NCBI GenBank assembly: GCA_021770615.1
Contig: JAETQR010000009.1
Span: 93,509 to 157,508 of the forward strand
Origin: Lachnospiraceae bacterium
GTDB taxonomy: Bacteria > Bacillota_A > Clostridia > Lachnospirales > Lachnospiraceae
Length of the DNA: 64,000 bases
Direction of reading: 5' to 3'
Below are positions 1 through 8,679 of the stretch, piece by piece. The first letter of the stretch is position 1; each line of letters begins with the position of its first letter. A program made the position numbers and the translations under genes. The notes beneath the pieces are model-generated. The model was not told where the DNA came from, searched no databases, and saw only the letters and a program-made list of their open reading frames with translations.

Positions 1-1
1 G

Positions 2-790
2 GAGGCCGTCGGGAAGGCATTTGATATTCTGGAGAGAAGCGGAAAGGCAGGAAATCCGGTTTATATCATCTATCTTCCGGAGTGCCACGAGAGCCTGGTT
101 GGGATCGTGGCCGGAAAGGTCAAGGAATTTTATCACCATCCGGTTATCGTGTTTACCTCTGTCGGGGAGGGGCTTGTAAAGGGATCGGGAAGATCGATCG
201 AGAGTTATCATATGTTTGAACACCTGATGCAGTGCAGGGAACTTATGGTGAGATTCGGAGGACATAAAATGGCGGCCGGGATGACACTCAGAGAAGAGGA
301 TCTGCCGGAGTTGGAACGGCGTCTGAATGAAGATTCCGGACTGTGTGAAGAGGATTTTATCCCTGTTTTGAATATTGATGTACCGCTTCCGGTCGGGCAT
401 GTGTCAGAAGGATTGATCCGCGATCTTGAAGTTTTAGAACCGTTTGGAAATGGAAATCCCAAACCGGTTTTTGCCGAACAGCACTTTCGTATTTTGAGGG
501 CGAGGCGTCTCGGGAAAAATGCGAATGTGCTTAAAATGAAGGTGGCAAATCGGACAGGAGCAGTCATTGATGCGCTTTATTTTGATGAGATCGAACCATT
601 TGAGAAGCTGATCTGTGATGAGTGGGGAAGGCACGAACTGGAAAAAATATATGCCGGAGAGGAAAATGAAGTCGATCTTGGGTTTGCCTATTATCCGTCA
701 GTCAATGAATACGGAGGTTTCCGTACCCTGCAGATCGTGGTGACAGATTTTTGCAGGATCCGTGCCGATGTGAATGGAGGGAAAAAATGA
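2..790 (+). CDS. recJ: Single-stranded-DNA-specific exonuclease RecJ, C-terminal part (5' truncated by window)
   Basis: RecJ degrades single-stranded DNA 5' to 3' in recombinational and mismatch repair. The reading frame is open from base 2, so the start lies outside the window; only about 262 residues are present. The visible part begins in a CHESLVGIVAGKVKEFYHHP segment typical of the end of the DHH core and continues into the DHHA1 domain with the diagnostic GGHKMAAG glycine-rich motif (about bases 266-289), followed by the OB-fold region of RecJ. The GTG at 107 is internal, not a start. The stop overlaps the next gene's ATG (ATGA). Family identity is secure from motif order; the N-terminal catalytic motifs cannot be checked here. 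Confidence 0.93.
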   Translation, partial: EAVGKAFDILERSGKAGNPVYIIYLPECHESLVGIVAGKVKEFYHHPVIVFTSVGEGLVKGSGRSIESYHMFEHLMQCRELMVRFGGHKMAAGMTLREEDLPELERRLNEDSGLCEEDFIPVLNIDVPLPVGHVSEGLIRDLEVLEPFGNGNPKPVFAEQHFRILRARRLGKNANVLKMKVANRTGAVIDALYFDEIEPFEKLICDEWGRHELEKIYAGEENEVDLGFAYYPSVNEYGGFRTLQIVVTDFCRIRADVNGGKK

Positions 791-1752
791 TAGAAATAAG
801 TCTTTGTATGATCGTAAAAAATGAAGAAAAAGTTTTGGAGAGGTGCTTAAAGAGCATAGCGGATCTCATGGATGAGATTATTATCGTCGATACCGGATCG
901 ACAGACCGCACAAAGGAAATTGCAAAAAAATATACCGATAAAATTTATGATTTTGAGTGGATCGATGATTTTTCGGCCGCCAGGAATTTTTCATTTTCCA
1001 AAGCGACAAAAGATTATATTTATGCGGCGGACGCCGATGAGGTGCTCGACGAGGAAAACCGGGAAAAGTTTCTTGGGATGAAGCAGGTTTTACTGCCGGA
1101 GATCGATATCGTCCAGATGAAATACTGTAATCAGCTCGCTCAGGGGACGGCGTATAATTTTGATGAAGAGTACCGGCCGAAGCTCTATAAGAGACTTCGG
1201 GAATTTACATGGATCGAGCCGGTGCATGAGATGGTACGGCTCGACCCGGTCGTATACGACAGCGACATCTCGATACAGCACCTTCCGGAGACGCTGCACA
1301 GCGGCCGGGATTTTAAGGTGTTCCAGAAACATATCCGGAACGGTATGCACCTGTCAAAAAGGCTTCATCACATGTATGCGATGGAATTGTATATATCGGG
1401 AAGTGATGAGGATGTTCTGGAGGCAGAAGCATATTTTGCGGCTTCGGCATCCGACCCATCGAGGAGCATGGATGAGGTGAAAGAAGCAGCATGTATCGTT
1501 ACAAGGGCGGCGAGGCTGAGAGATGACAGCCATACGATCCTGAAAATGTGCCTGAAGGATCTCTTGTCCGAGGGATCTTCCGAGATGTGTTATGAGCTGG
1601 GTGAGTACTTTTTTGCAAAAAAGGATTATGAGGAGGCTGCGATGTGGTATTATAATGCCATGCATGAGACGCAGAGTATCCTCAATATTCATACTTCTAC
1701 AGATCTGCCGGAAAAAAGATACAATGAGTGCTTGACTTTGAGTGGGGTCTAG
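787..1752 (+). CDS. Family 2 (GT-A) glycosyltransferase
   Basis: This 321-residue protein is a probable cytoplasmic glycosyltransferase. The start ATG at 787 overlaps the recJ stop; the upstream GTG/ATG options lie inside recJ. It opens with ISLCMIVKNEEKVLERCLKS and then DEIIIVDTGSTDRT, the nucleotide-sugar binding signature of GT2 enzymes, followed by AADADEVLDEEN, the DXD-like metal site. The C-terminal half is helical and repeat-like (tetratricopeptide-like YELGEYFFAKKDYEEAAMWY), as in many Firmicutes GT2-TPR proteins. Donor and acceptor sugars cannot be told from sequence. Translational coupling with recJ suggests co-transcription, not a shared function. Confidence 0.85.
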   Translation: MIEISLCMIVKNEEKVLERCLKSIADLMDEIIIVDTGSTDRTKEIAKKYTDKIYDFEWIDDFSAARNFSFSKATKDYIYAADADEVLDEENREKFLGMKQVLLPEIDIVQMKYCNQLAQGTAYNFDEEYRPKLYKRLREFTWIEPVHEMVRLDPVVYDSDISIQHLPETLHSGRDFKVFQKHIRNGMHLSKRLHHMYAMELYISGSDEDVLEAEAYFAASASDPSRSMDEVKEAACIVTRAARLRDDSHTILKMCLKDLLSEGSSEMCYELGEYFFAKKDYEEAAMWYYNAMHETQSILNIHTSTDLPEKRYNECLTLSGV

Positions 1753-1805
1753 GTGGTATCATCAGAAGTAACAGAATTTGAAAAACAGAAGGAATGGGGG
1801 ACTGG

Positions 1806-2723
1806 ATGGTGGAAAAGATCAATGCATTGAGGGAAGAGATTGGTAAGGTAGTAAAGGGAAAGAGTGACGTCGTGGACAAGGTTCTCTGTGCGATGCTGGC
1901 AGGAGGCCATATCCTTCTGGAGGATATACCCGGAGTCGGAAAAACGACCCTTGCTATGACGATTGCAAAGGTGATGGCGCTTTCCTACCGGAGGGTGCAG
2001 TTTACGCCGGATGTACTGCCGAGTGATATCGTGGGATTTTCAATGTTCAGTGAGCGGACGAGAGAATTTGAGTACAGAGAGGGAGCAATCTTTGCCAATT
2101 TGTTCCTGGCGGATGAGATCAACCGGACATCTCCTAAGACGCAGTCTGCTTTACTGGAGGCAATGGAAGAAGAAAAAGTGACGGTGGACGGCATCGAGCA
2201 TCGGCTGCCGACTCCTTTTACCGTGATCGCCACAGAAAATCCGATCGGTTCTTCGGGGACGCAGATGCTTCCCGAGTCGCAGCTGGATCGTTTTATGGTG
2301 TGTCTTTCTATGGGGTATCCGGCGCATGAGGATGCGGTCAGTATATTAAAAAATGACGGCGCCAAACCGTTGGGAGAAGTACGGGAGATCCTATCGGTGC
2401 AGGAGTGGGAGGAACTGCGTGAAAAGGCAGAAAATTGTTTTGTCAGTGATGAGATGTATGATTATGTGGTGAGGCTGACGGAGGCTACGAGGGAAAATCC
2501 GTATGTCTTACTTGGAGCGAGCCCGCGTGCGAGCATTGCCCTGATCCGGATGGCGAGGGCGATGGCTGTCATGAGTGGCAGGGAGTATGTAGTTCCGGAG
2601 GATGTAAAAGCAGTCTGGTATGATGTGCTTTCCCACCGGGTAAAGCTCGGAACGAAGGCGAAAGCCGAAGGTGTTACGGTGACAGAGGCTTTGATGCAGG
2701 TATTTGACGGAGTGAAGTTATGA
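1806..2723 (+). CDS. MoxR-family AAA+ ATPase
   Basis: A 305-residue MoxR-type AAA+ chaperone ATPase. It shows Walker A (GVGKTTLA, about residue 40), Walker B (LADEINR), sensor and arginine-finger regions (ATENPIGSSGTQMLPESQLDRF) and the C-terminal lid with GASPRAS, all typical of MoxR. ATG 1806 is preferred because a G-rich ribosome site (GGGGGACTGG) is properly spaced; ATG 1794 is in frame but sits directly on the AAGGA. MoxR proteins usually act with VWA-like DUF58 proteins and a transglutaminase-like membrane protein, exactly the two genes downstream, so this is one operon. The client process is unknown; peptide or cell-envelope maturation is an inference. Confidence 0.92.
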   Translation: MVEKINALREEIGKVVKGKSDVVDKVLCAMLAGGHILLEDIPGVGKTTLAMTIAKVMALSYRRVQFTPDVLPSDIVGFSMFSERTREFEYREGAIFANLFLADEINRTSPKTQSALLEAMEEEKVTVDGIEHRLPTPFTVIATENPIGSSGTQMLPESQLDRFMVCLSMGYPAHEDAVSILKNDGAKPLGEVREILSVQEWEELREKAENCFVSDEMYDYVVRLTEATRENPYVLLGASPRASIALIRMARAMAVMSGREYVVPEDVKAVWYDVLSHRVKLGTKAKAEGVTVTEALMQVFDGVKL

Positions 2724-3727
2724 AGCATGTGAAGCATATTCTGGAGTATATCATTTTATTTGCGTTAAACGGGGTGATGCTTTGGTTTTTCCGGGGATAT
2801 TTGAACCTTTTGATCGCAGTGTTCATGCTCGTGTTTTTTTTGTATGCCTTTTTTTTGGTATATATTGTAAAAAAGTATGTGTCGCTGCAGATCGACGTTC
2901 CGGCAGAATATATGTCAAAAAATACAGAATTCCTTGTGACGATCCGGCTTGAAAACAAGTGCATCCTGCCGCTGGTGGCGTGCAGGGTATTTTTGCATAC
3001 CGGTAATGCTTTTGTCGGGGAACCGGCTGAGAATATACTTGTGATGCCGGTAAAGCCGATGGGGATCACGGAGGTTCACTATCCGGTCCGCTCTTCCTGT
3101 GTAGGGAATGTGGAAGTAATAGCGGATAAGCTTGTGTTTGAGGATCTGCTTGGATTTCATTCTGTCTCAAAAAAAGTGTCTGTTACAGAAAATGTCTATA
3201 TCATTCCGCTTGGCGGTGACGGGGAAGAATATGTACTGAATGACTACGAGACGGGAATGGATGAGGTGGAGGAGAGTAAGCTGAAAGGAAGCGATTTTTC
3301 GGATGTAAGCCAGGTGAGGGAATACATTCCCGGGGATGCGATAAAAAATATCCACTGGAAGCTTTCTGCCAAAAGGGATAACCTCATGGTGAAGGAACGC
3401 CTTCATATGTCTTCCAGAAAGCTAATGGTCGTTCTGGCCCTTGAAAAAGGAAATGCCAGGAAAATAGATGAGACAGTTGAAAAGCTTTTTTCCTTTGGCA
3501 CATTTTTTATACGGAATCAGGTGCCGGTTTCTTTGTTCTGGTGGAGTGAAAAGTACAGTGAGATCCGGCAGGAGACTGCACAGTCAGAGGAGGAGTGGCT
3601 GCGGCTGATGATCCATCTTTTTTATCAGCGGGCAGGGAGTGGTTTTGTGGAGGAACATTTCCGGTCTCTGTATCCGGGAAAAGGGTATATTCTCATAAGT
3701 GGTGATGGTATCGCTGCTGTGGAATGA
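2720..3727 (+). CDS. DUF58 family protein with two N-terminal membrane segments
   Basis: A 335-residue membrane protein whose ATG overlaps the MoxR stop by four bases. Residues 8-50 form two hydrophobic helices, followed by an extracellular-type beta-rich region. The DUF58 signature is clear near residue 190-230: a GSDFSDVSQVREYIPGD segment followed by HWKLSAKRDNLMVKE. DUF58 proteins are related to von Willebrand A domains and occur beside MoxR ATPases, where they are thought to be partners or clients of the ATPase. The neighbour downstream is the transglutaminase-like protein, completing the common three-gene set. Biochemical role is not established. Confidence 0.9.
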   Translation: MKHVKHILEYIILFALNGVMLWFFRGYLNLLIAVFMLVFFLYAFFLVYIVKKYVSLQIDVPAEYMSKNTEFLVTIRLENKCILPLVACRVFLHTGNAFVGEPAENILVMPVKPMGITEVHYPVRSSCVGNVEVIADKLVFEDLLGFHSVSKKVSVTENVYIIPLGGDGEEYVLNDYETGMDEVEESKLKGSDFSDVSQVREYIPGDAIKNIHWKLSAKRDNLMVKERLHMSSRKLMVVLALEKGNARKIDETVEKLFSFGTFFIRNQVPVSLFWWSEKYSEIRQETAQSEEEWLRLMIHLFYQRAGSGFVEEHFRSLYPGKGYILISGDGIAAVE

Positions 3728-3754
3728 TATTTAGCATTGCCGGGAGGTGTCTGT

Positions 3755-6142
3755 ATGGGGATTTTTCGAAGGCATAAGAAAAAAGAAGAATGGAAGATCG
3801 AAATCTCGGATGGGGTTTTTCTTGGCAGGCCTGTCAGCCGGAATCACCAGAAGCCGTTCATGAGCTGTGTTCCTAAGGGAATCATGGTGTTTCTTGTCGT
3901 GTTCGGGTCACTCGGGGGATTTATTTCTGCGTTTAACGTAGAGTGTAATTATGTGATTCCCGGTATCGTGTTGTTTTTGTGTGCGATGTATTTCAGCGGA
4001 TTATTTTCATTTAAAAAAAGCCGTTATAAAGACATCGGATATATCATATATTTTATCTTTTTTGTCATCGGGATCTATATGCTGAAATCCTACGTGAACA
4101 GTGGTTTTGCGGCTATTGTCAATATGGTAAGGCAGCGCGGGGAGTTGTATTTTGATCTGACGACCGGAACGGAATTTGCGGAGAATATCGATGACCGCTA
4201 TCTTACGGTGACGATCACGTTTATTTTTATCGGAATGTTTGAGATCATTCTTTTAAATATCTTTGTCTCTAATTATATGAGTCTTAAGCTGGCAGTATTT
4301 ATGGCACTTCCGTTGTATGTGATCCCGCTCTATTTTCAGGTAGAAGCCAACCTGTTTTTTGTCCTGTGCATGTTTGCGGGTTTTACCGGTATCCATATTT
4401 ATAAAAATAACGGGCACTTCCGGGAGGGGAAGGGGCGGTTTGATTATGAGAGGGAGAAGAAGAAAAAAATTCCGGAGCTTTCGTATTCGCAGGACAACCG
4501 TGTGTACGCAGGCGTTATGGCAGCAGCACTGTTATGCGTTCTGCTTGTAGGTGGTTTTACACTCTTTTTTGGAAATACGGATTTTCAGAAATATTATAGT
4601 GAAAATAAATATAAAACAGCTACCAGAGAGGGTGTGTCCGGTTTTATCATGATCGGATTCCGAAGCTTCTTTCCGAATCTTTATTCGCGGGGCGGGATGA
4701 GCGGGGGGTATCTCGGCAATATCGCGGCGGTCCGTCCGGATGAGCAGACCGATCTGATTGTGCGGTTTACGCCGTATAACACCGATCCTGTTTACCTGAA
4801 AGGTTACACAGGCATCCAATATATGAGAAACCAGTGGCTGGATGGGTATAAGCTGATGGGGAGCAGGATGGGACATTCTACGTATTTTTATACGGAGAGT
4901 ATGGCAAATGAAGCACAGCAGCTTAGCGAATATTTTCAGAGTGAGATAGTGGGAAGCAGCCGGGGAATCATGGAGATCACCAATAAAGGTGCAGATGTAA
5001 GTTATATATACTATCCGTATTTTACCAGATTTGATGATTATAGTACCTACGTGGAAAATCCCGCTCCGTTTTTCGTGGGGATCGGGCTGGGAGATACAGA
5101 GCGTTTTACCTATTATCCCAATATTGGAGATGAGACGCTCCGGCCCGGGACAGACATCCAGGATATGCAGTCTTATGTCTATACAAGTGTTCCTGAAGAA
5201 AACCAGCAGGTGATCGATGGATTTTTACAGGAGGCGGGGATTTCGAAAGGTGATCCGGATGCGGTGCAGAAAGTCGTCGACTATATGGAAAGAGCGTATT
5301 CTTACAGCTACAATCCGGGACGGGTGCCGGCGGGAGAGGATTTTGTGGATTATTTTCTCTCAGAGAATAAGAAGGGTGTCTGTACTCATTTTGCTTCGGC
5401 AGCGACACTTATTTTCCGGCGGCTTGGAATTCCGGCGAGATATGTGGAGGGGTATGCGTTTGGTTATGGAAAGGTTCTCGAGGGGAAGGTGTGCGAGGAT
5501 CTGAATTATGACGATTATTACAGCGGTTATTCGGAACTTGGAAAAACAGCAGTGATGGAGGTCGAGTTGACCGATGCCAATGCCCATGCATGGGTAGAGA
5601 TTTATGAAGAGGGAAAAGGCTGGCTGGTCGTCGATCCGACGCCTGCGGCTACTGCGGTGGAGGAGGGGAGTTCTTCGAGTGGGAATTTCTGGAATTCAAT
5701 ACGGGATTTCTGGGAAAATTCGCCGGATATGGATATAGAGGGAGATATTTCCGGTGTGAATATGGGATTTCTTGATTCGGATGGAATTCGTTTTCTGGGA
5801 TATATGGCGCTTCTTCTCCTTGTGTTGGCAGTTGTGATACGGTTTTGTGTGATCCGCATTTTCCGGTGGAGGAAATGGCATACAAAAGATCTTCGGAAAA
5901 ATATGTTGTATTATTATGGAAGTGTGTGCCGGAAAAGAGCCCGTCGCGATGAGGTCTTTGCCAGAATGTCTATGCCATCCGACCAGGTCCTCTATCTGGC
6001 GTCCCGGTATGAAGAAAAGACGAAAAAGACAGTTGATGTGGAGCACATCGTTCACTGTCTGGAGGAAATCTGTTTTGGGCCGGCCGAACCGGGGCGTGAG
6101 GAGTATGATCATGTGATGGGGATGCTGAAAAAGATAAGGTGA
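3755..6142 (+). CDS. Large membrane-anchored transglutaminase-like protein
   Basis: A 795-residue protein; ATG 3755 is chosen because CGGGAGGTG lies 5-12 bases upstream, while the upstream TTG has no such site. The N-terminal part holds about six membrane helices (residues about 45-280), then a long exterior domain with the transglutaminase/protease-like catalytic triad: Cys543 in KKGVCTHFASAATLIFRRLG, His611 in NAHAWVEIY and Asp627 in WLVVDPTP. A final membrane helix (about 675-700) precedes a short cytoplasmic tail. This TgpA-like architecture is the usual companion of MoxR and DUF58. The natural substrate is unknown; action outside the membrane on proteins or peptides is inferred from the topology. 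Confidence 0.9.
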   Translation: MGIFRRHKKKEEWKIEISDGVFLGRPVSRNHQKPFMSCVPKGIMVFLVVFGSLGGFISAFNVECNYVIPGIVLFLCAMYFSGLFSFKKSRYKDIGYIIYFIFFVIGIYMLKSYVNSGFAAIVNMVRQRGELYFDLTTGTEFAENIDDRYLTVTITFIFIGMFEIILLNIFVSNYMSLKLAVFMALPLYVIPLYFQVEANLFFVLCMFAGFTGIHIYKNNGHFREGKGRFDYEREKKKKIPELSYSQDNRVYAGVMAAALLCVLLVGGFTLFFGNTDFQKYYSENKYKTATREGVSGFIMIGFRSFFPNLYSRGGMSGGYLGNIAAVRPDEQTDLIVRFTPYNTDPVYLKGYTGIQYMRNQWLDGYKLMGSRMGHSTYFYTESMANEAQQLSEYFQSEIVGSSRGIMEITNKGADVSYIYYPYFTRFDDYSTYVENPAPFFVGIGLGDTERFTYYPNIGDETLRPGTDIQDMQSYVYTSVPEENQQVIDGFLQEAGISKGDPDAVQKVVDYMERAYSYSYNPGRVPAGEDFVDYFLSENKKGVCTHFASAATLIFRRLGIPARYVEGYAFGYGKVLEGKVCEDLNYDDYYSGYSELGKTAVMEVELTDANAHAWVEIYEEGKGWLVVDPTPAATAVEEGSSSSGNFWNSIRDFWENSPDMDIEGDISGVNMGFLDSDGIRFLGYMALLLLVLAVVIRFCVIRIFRWRKWHTKDLRKNMLYYYGSVCRKRARRDEVFARMSMPSDQVLYLASRYEEKTKKTVDVEHIVHCLEEICFGPAEPGREEYDHVMGMLKKIR

Positions 6143-6282
6143 CATTGTATATGGAGAAAATGCTCCTATAGAATGCAAAAAAGCAGAAAACAGTGTGCTA
6201 GTGGCTGGGAAAATGCAAAATACGCGGGAACGGATATTTACGGAAGCTATAGCGTTGGAATTTTGTGAGTTATGGAGGGCTT

Positions 6283-6741
6283 ATGATTAAAAAGATTGAT
6301 AATAAAGAGGAAAAGGAAAAGATTTGTATGGAAATTTTGGAAGCGTTACCAGAATGGTTTGAAATTCCAGAGAGCAGATTGTCTTACGCAAAAGAGAGCA
6401 GGAAACTCCCTTTCTTTGCAGATGTAGAAAATGATATTGCCAGAGGATTTATTGCAATGAAAGAAACCAGTCATTATACGGTGGAAATTTGTGTTATGGG
6501 TGTAAAAAAAGAATATCACCGTTTAGGGATTGGCAGTAAACTTTTTGAAGCATTTTATCAGTATGCAAAAGAACAGGGATATGAGTTTATCCAAGTAAAG
6601 ACAGTCAGAGAAGGAATGTATCCGGATTATGATCTGACAAATGCGTTTTATAAGAGAATAGGATTTCGGGAGTTGGAGTGTATGGAAGGGCTTTGGGATG
6701 AGGCGAATCCATGTCAGGTGTATGTGATGGCGGTAAGATAG
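6283..6741 (+). CDS. GNAT family N-acetyltransferase
   Basis: A 152-residue GNAT acetyltransferase. ATG 6283 follows GGAGGGC with good spacing, and the upstream GTG has no ribosome site. The acetyl-CoA binding motif A appears as VKKEYHRLGIGSKLFEAF (R/Q-x-x-G-x-G/A type), followed by AFYKRIGFRELE, the motif B region. The acceptor cannot be predicted. A decayed paralogue of the same protein is found at 27589-27732, which shares the EIPESRLSYAKESR stretch and the following DVENDIARG region, so the gene has been duplicated within this neighbourhood. Confidence 0.85.
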   Translation: MIKKIDNKEEKEKICMEILEALPEWFEIPESRLSYAKESRKLPFFADVENDIARGFIAMKETSHYTVEICVMGVKKEYHRLGIGSKLFEAFYQYAKEQGYEFIQVKTVREGMYPDYDLTNAFYKRIGFRELECMEGLWDEANPCQVYVMAVR

Positions 6742-7066
6742 TAGATATAGTAAGGTGGCTGGCGGTTGGTGTTTACTGCTTTAGTAACAGAAAGAAGGGC
6801 AGAATGGATTCAGATAAAAACCATGAAACAAGCAGATTAGTTATCAGATCTGCACGAATGTTTCTGCGGAGCAGCAGGAGGCAGAAAAAGTCAAGTCCTC
6901 AGATGAACCGGAAGAAAGTATACCGGATGATTTCCCTGCTGAAAGAACGGCAGGAGTGAAAGTGACGGTTGTCACATGGCATCCGGATAGTTATAAATAT
7001 GGGAAAAGTGAAGTGCGTATGGATTGCTGGAGCGGCTTAGGGGTACAGGATTTGAAATACAACTGA
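6742..7066 (+). other. Gene-poor decayed stretch after the GNAT gene
   Basis: No convincing gene was found. A short open frame (6711-6959) has no ribosome site of its own and a Ser/Arg/Lys-rich composition that resembles no family I recognise. The region leads directly into a CPBP protease remnant and is probably part of the same degraded locus. Confidence 0.5.
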
Positions 7067-7225
7067 TGGAAGAAGGCTGTTCGTTTTTGTTTTTTGAAAT
7101 CACCAGTGACAAGTTTGATACAGATATGTGTACTTGCCCCTGTTATTGAAGAAATACTGATGTGGGGAGTGGTTTTGGGCGGATTGAAAAATTCCAATGG
7201 AACTTACTGCCTTTTTATGTTGTAA
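7067..7225 (+). pseudogene. Remnant of a CPBP family intramembrane protease
   Basis: In one frame this encodes about 52 residues including IQICVLAPVIEEILMWGVVLGG, shown here in pieces: a hydrophobic helix, then APVIEEI, then the second half of the CPBP (CAAX protease / Abi) motif 1. The family motif is EExxxR; here the Arg position reads Trp. An in-frame stop lies just upstream (7064-7066) and a stop follows 20 residues after the motif, so most of the roughly 200-residue protein is gone. This is a relic, not a functional protease. Confidence 0.6.
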
Positions 7226-7248
7226 GGATAAGGCGAGAAGTGTATAAT
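7220..7248 (+). promoter_or_regulatory. Probable promoter of the UPF0175 antitoxin gene
   Basis: TTGTAA (7220-7225) and a perfect TATAAT (7243-7248) are separated by 17 bases, 39 bases upstream of the antitoxin start. The -35 box overlaps the end of the CPBP remnant. Confidence 0.6.
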
Positions 7249-7286
7249 ATGAATAGAAGTATACTTGTAGTAAGGAGATGATTGCT

Positions 7287-7568
7287 ATGGCGATGACAAA
7301 GGTAGAAATTGATGTGCCGGAGGAAATTGTACCATATACGGTGCCAGAGGATAAAGAGGCACAAATAATAAGAAATGCAATGCTGGTCTACCCTTATATC
7401 AAAAGTGGTGTCATATCTCATGGAAAGGCAGCAGAAATGCTTGGGATTCATAAGATTGACTTAATTACATTGTATGGCAAATTAGGTCTGCCATATTTTG
7501 ATGAGACGCAAGAAGAATTTGAAGAAGATTTGGCAGTATTGAAAAAATTAAGAGGTGCGACTGTATGA
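7287..7568 (+). CDS. UPF0175 family protein, probable antitoxin
   Basis: A 93-residue UPF0175 protein. ATG 7287 lies nine bases after AAGGAG; ATG 7278 is in frame but too close. The central segment with NAMLVYPYIKSGVISHGKAA, then EMLGIHKIDLITLYGKLGLP, is the helix-turn-helix-like core of UPF0175, and the acidic tail EEFEEDLAVLKKL is typical. UPF0175 proteins pair with DUF3368 PIN-like toxins, which they precede. Here the stop overlaps the ATG of a DUF3368 gene that is broken, so this antitoxin is now an orphan, unless it still regulates its own promoter. Confidence 0.85.
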   Translation: MAMTKVEIDVPEEIVPYTVPEDKEAQIIRNAMLVYPYIKSGVISHGKAAEMLGIHKIDLITLYGKLGLPYFDETQEEFEEDLAVLKKLRGATV

Positions 7569-7755
7569 TTGTTGTTTCGGATGCTACACCGATTATTTCG
7601 CTGATGAAAGCAGGACGGTTGGAATTCTGACACAGGCATTTGATGAAGGGATGCTAACGAGGGAAGATGTGGAAGGATGCATTGAACGGATGAAGGAAAA
7701 TGGGATACGGATCAGTGAGAAGTTTTATCAGAGGTTGAGGGAACATATGGAATGA
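7565..7755 (+). pseudogene. DUF3368 PIN-domain toxin, internally deleted
   Basis: The frame opens with MIVVSDATPIISLMKAGRLE, the N-terminus of DUF3368 PIN-like nucleases including the first catalytic Asp, and stops after about 21 residues. In another frame the text resumes with GMLTREDVEGCIERMKENGI followed by RISEKFYQRLREHME, the C-terminus of the same family. The roughly 100 residues between, with the remaining acidic residues, are missing. The toxin is therefore inactivated by an internal deletion while its antitoxin is intact. Confidence 0.8.
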
Positions 7756-7770
7756 TTTTGGAGGAAGAGT

Positions 7771-7942
7771 ATGAGATTTGATAAAGAAGCTTTATTTAAA
7801 GAGTTAGTTCCGAAACATGGATTTAATTTATATCTTGGCGCAGGTTTTTCTGTATATACTAGAAATGATGATGGAAAAAGTTTGCCTTTAGGAAAAGGAA
7901 TATAATGATAAATTGATTGAACTTTTTGACTTAGGTAAAACC
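7771..7942 (+). pseudogene. N-terminal fragment of a SIR2-like domain protein, frameshifted
   Basis: ATG 7771 follows GGAGGAAG. The first frame encodes 44 residues including GFNLYLGAGFSVYTR, the NAD-binding GAGFS signature of SIR2-like domains found in many anti-phage proteins, then ends at TAA 7903. The text continues in another frame as a DKLIELFDL segment that fits the same family alignment, so a frameshift plus loss of everything downstream is likely. The fragment sits between a broken toxin gene and an intact MntA/HepT pair. Confidence 0.55.
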
Positions 7943-7978
7943 AGAATATGGTAAAAAGAATGATGGAGTTGGTTAACG

Positions 7979-8266
7979 ATGTCGGATATTTCAAGAGTAT
8001 ATAAAGAAATTGCACAGTATGGCAGGACATTTTCTGCAAAAAAGATCGTTCTTTTCGGTTCACGGGCCAGAGGGACGAATACAGAAAAGAGTGATATCGA
8101 TCTTGCTGTATTCGGATGCAAAGATTTTATAAAACTTCAGGATGTGATCCAGGAGGAATTGTGGAGTCTTTTGCAGATCGACATGATAAATATGGAAGAG
8201 GATGTTTCGCCGGAGCTGGCAAAGGAAATCGAAAGAGACGGGGTTGTATTGTATGAAGAGGTTTGA
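7979..8266 (+). CDS. mntA: MntA-like minimal nucleotidyltransferase antitoxin
   Basis: A 95-residue minimal nucleotidyltransferase. The catalytic signature GS-x10-D-x-D is complete: VLFGSRARGTNTEKSDIDL. In the characterised HEPN/MNT systems the MNT enzyme transfers AMP to the HEPN toxin and so neutralises it. The downstream HEPN gene overlaps by 14 bases, the standard arrangement. No strong ribosome site is seen; ATG 7979 follows a GTTAACG stretch about 50 bases after the SIR2-like remnant. Function is inferred from the family; both active-site Asp residues of the DxD are present. Confidence 0.85.
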   Translation: MSDISRVYKEIAQYGRTFSAKKIVLFGSRARGTNTEKSDIDLAVFGCKDFIKLQDVIQEELWSLLQIDMINMEEDVSPELAKEIERDGVVLYEEV

Positions 8267-8660
8267 TGAACTGACAAGGCATCTGAACGTGCTGCGACGC
8301 GCACCGGAGGAAGATTTGGAAAATGAATTTATAATCAGCGGTGTAATCGACAAATTTTTTATTCAGTTTGAACTTTCATGGAAGGTGCTAAAGCAATTAC
8401 TTTTGTATGAAGGAGACGATGTCGGAAGGACAGGTTCTCCCAGAGAGATCATAAAAGCCGCATATGCCCGTTATGATTTTATTGATGAGGAAATCTGGCT
8501 TGTCATGCTGAAAGAACGAAATGACACCACCCATATCTATAATGAGGCAAAAGCGAAAGAGATGGTGGGAAAGATTGTGGATTTGTACATCGGAGAATTT
8601 GATAAACTCCAAAAAGAGATCATAAACCGGTACGGACAGATCCTCTCCACCCTCCCATAA
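8253..8660 (+). CDS. hepT: HepT-like HEPN ribonuclease toxin (HI0074 family)
   Basis: A 135-residue protein of the nucleotidyltransferase substrate-binding / HI0074 family. ATG 8253 (MKRFDELTRHLNVLRRA) is chosen because it matches the family N-terminus and overlaps the partner gene. The HEPN active site R-x4-6-H is visible as RNDTTHIYNE with the trailing Tyr that is the AMPylation site region in studied HepT proteins. Helices with KFFIQFELSWKVLKQLL and SPREIIKAAY fit the family. The pair with the upstream MNT gene looks intact, unlike the other toxin loci around it. Confidence 0.87.
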   Translation: MKRFDELTRHLNVLRRAPEEDLENEFIISGVIDKFFIQFELSWKVLKQLLLYEGDDVGRTGSPREIIKAAYARYDFIDEEIWLVMLKERNDTTHIYNEAKAKEMVGKIVDLYIGEFDKLQKEIINRYGQILSTLP

Positions 8661-8679
8661 CAACGAACCAAACAGAAAA

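Noticed and set aside
6173..6268. Short frame MQKSRKQCASGW... between the transglutaminase and GNAT genes
   Set aside because: About 32 codons with no ribosome site or recognisable family; retained only as intergenic sequence.
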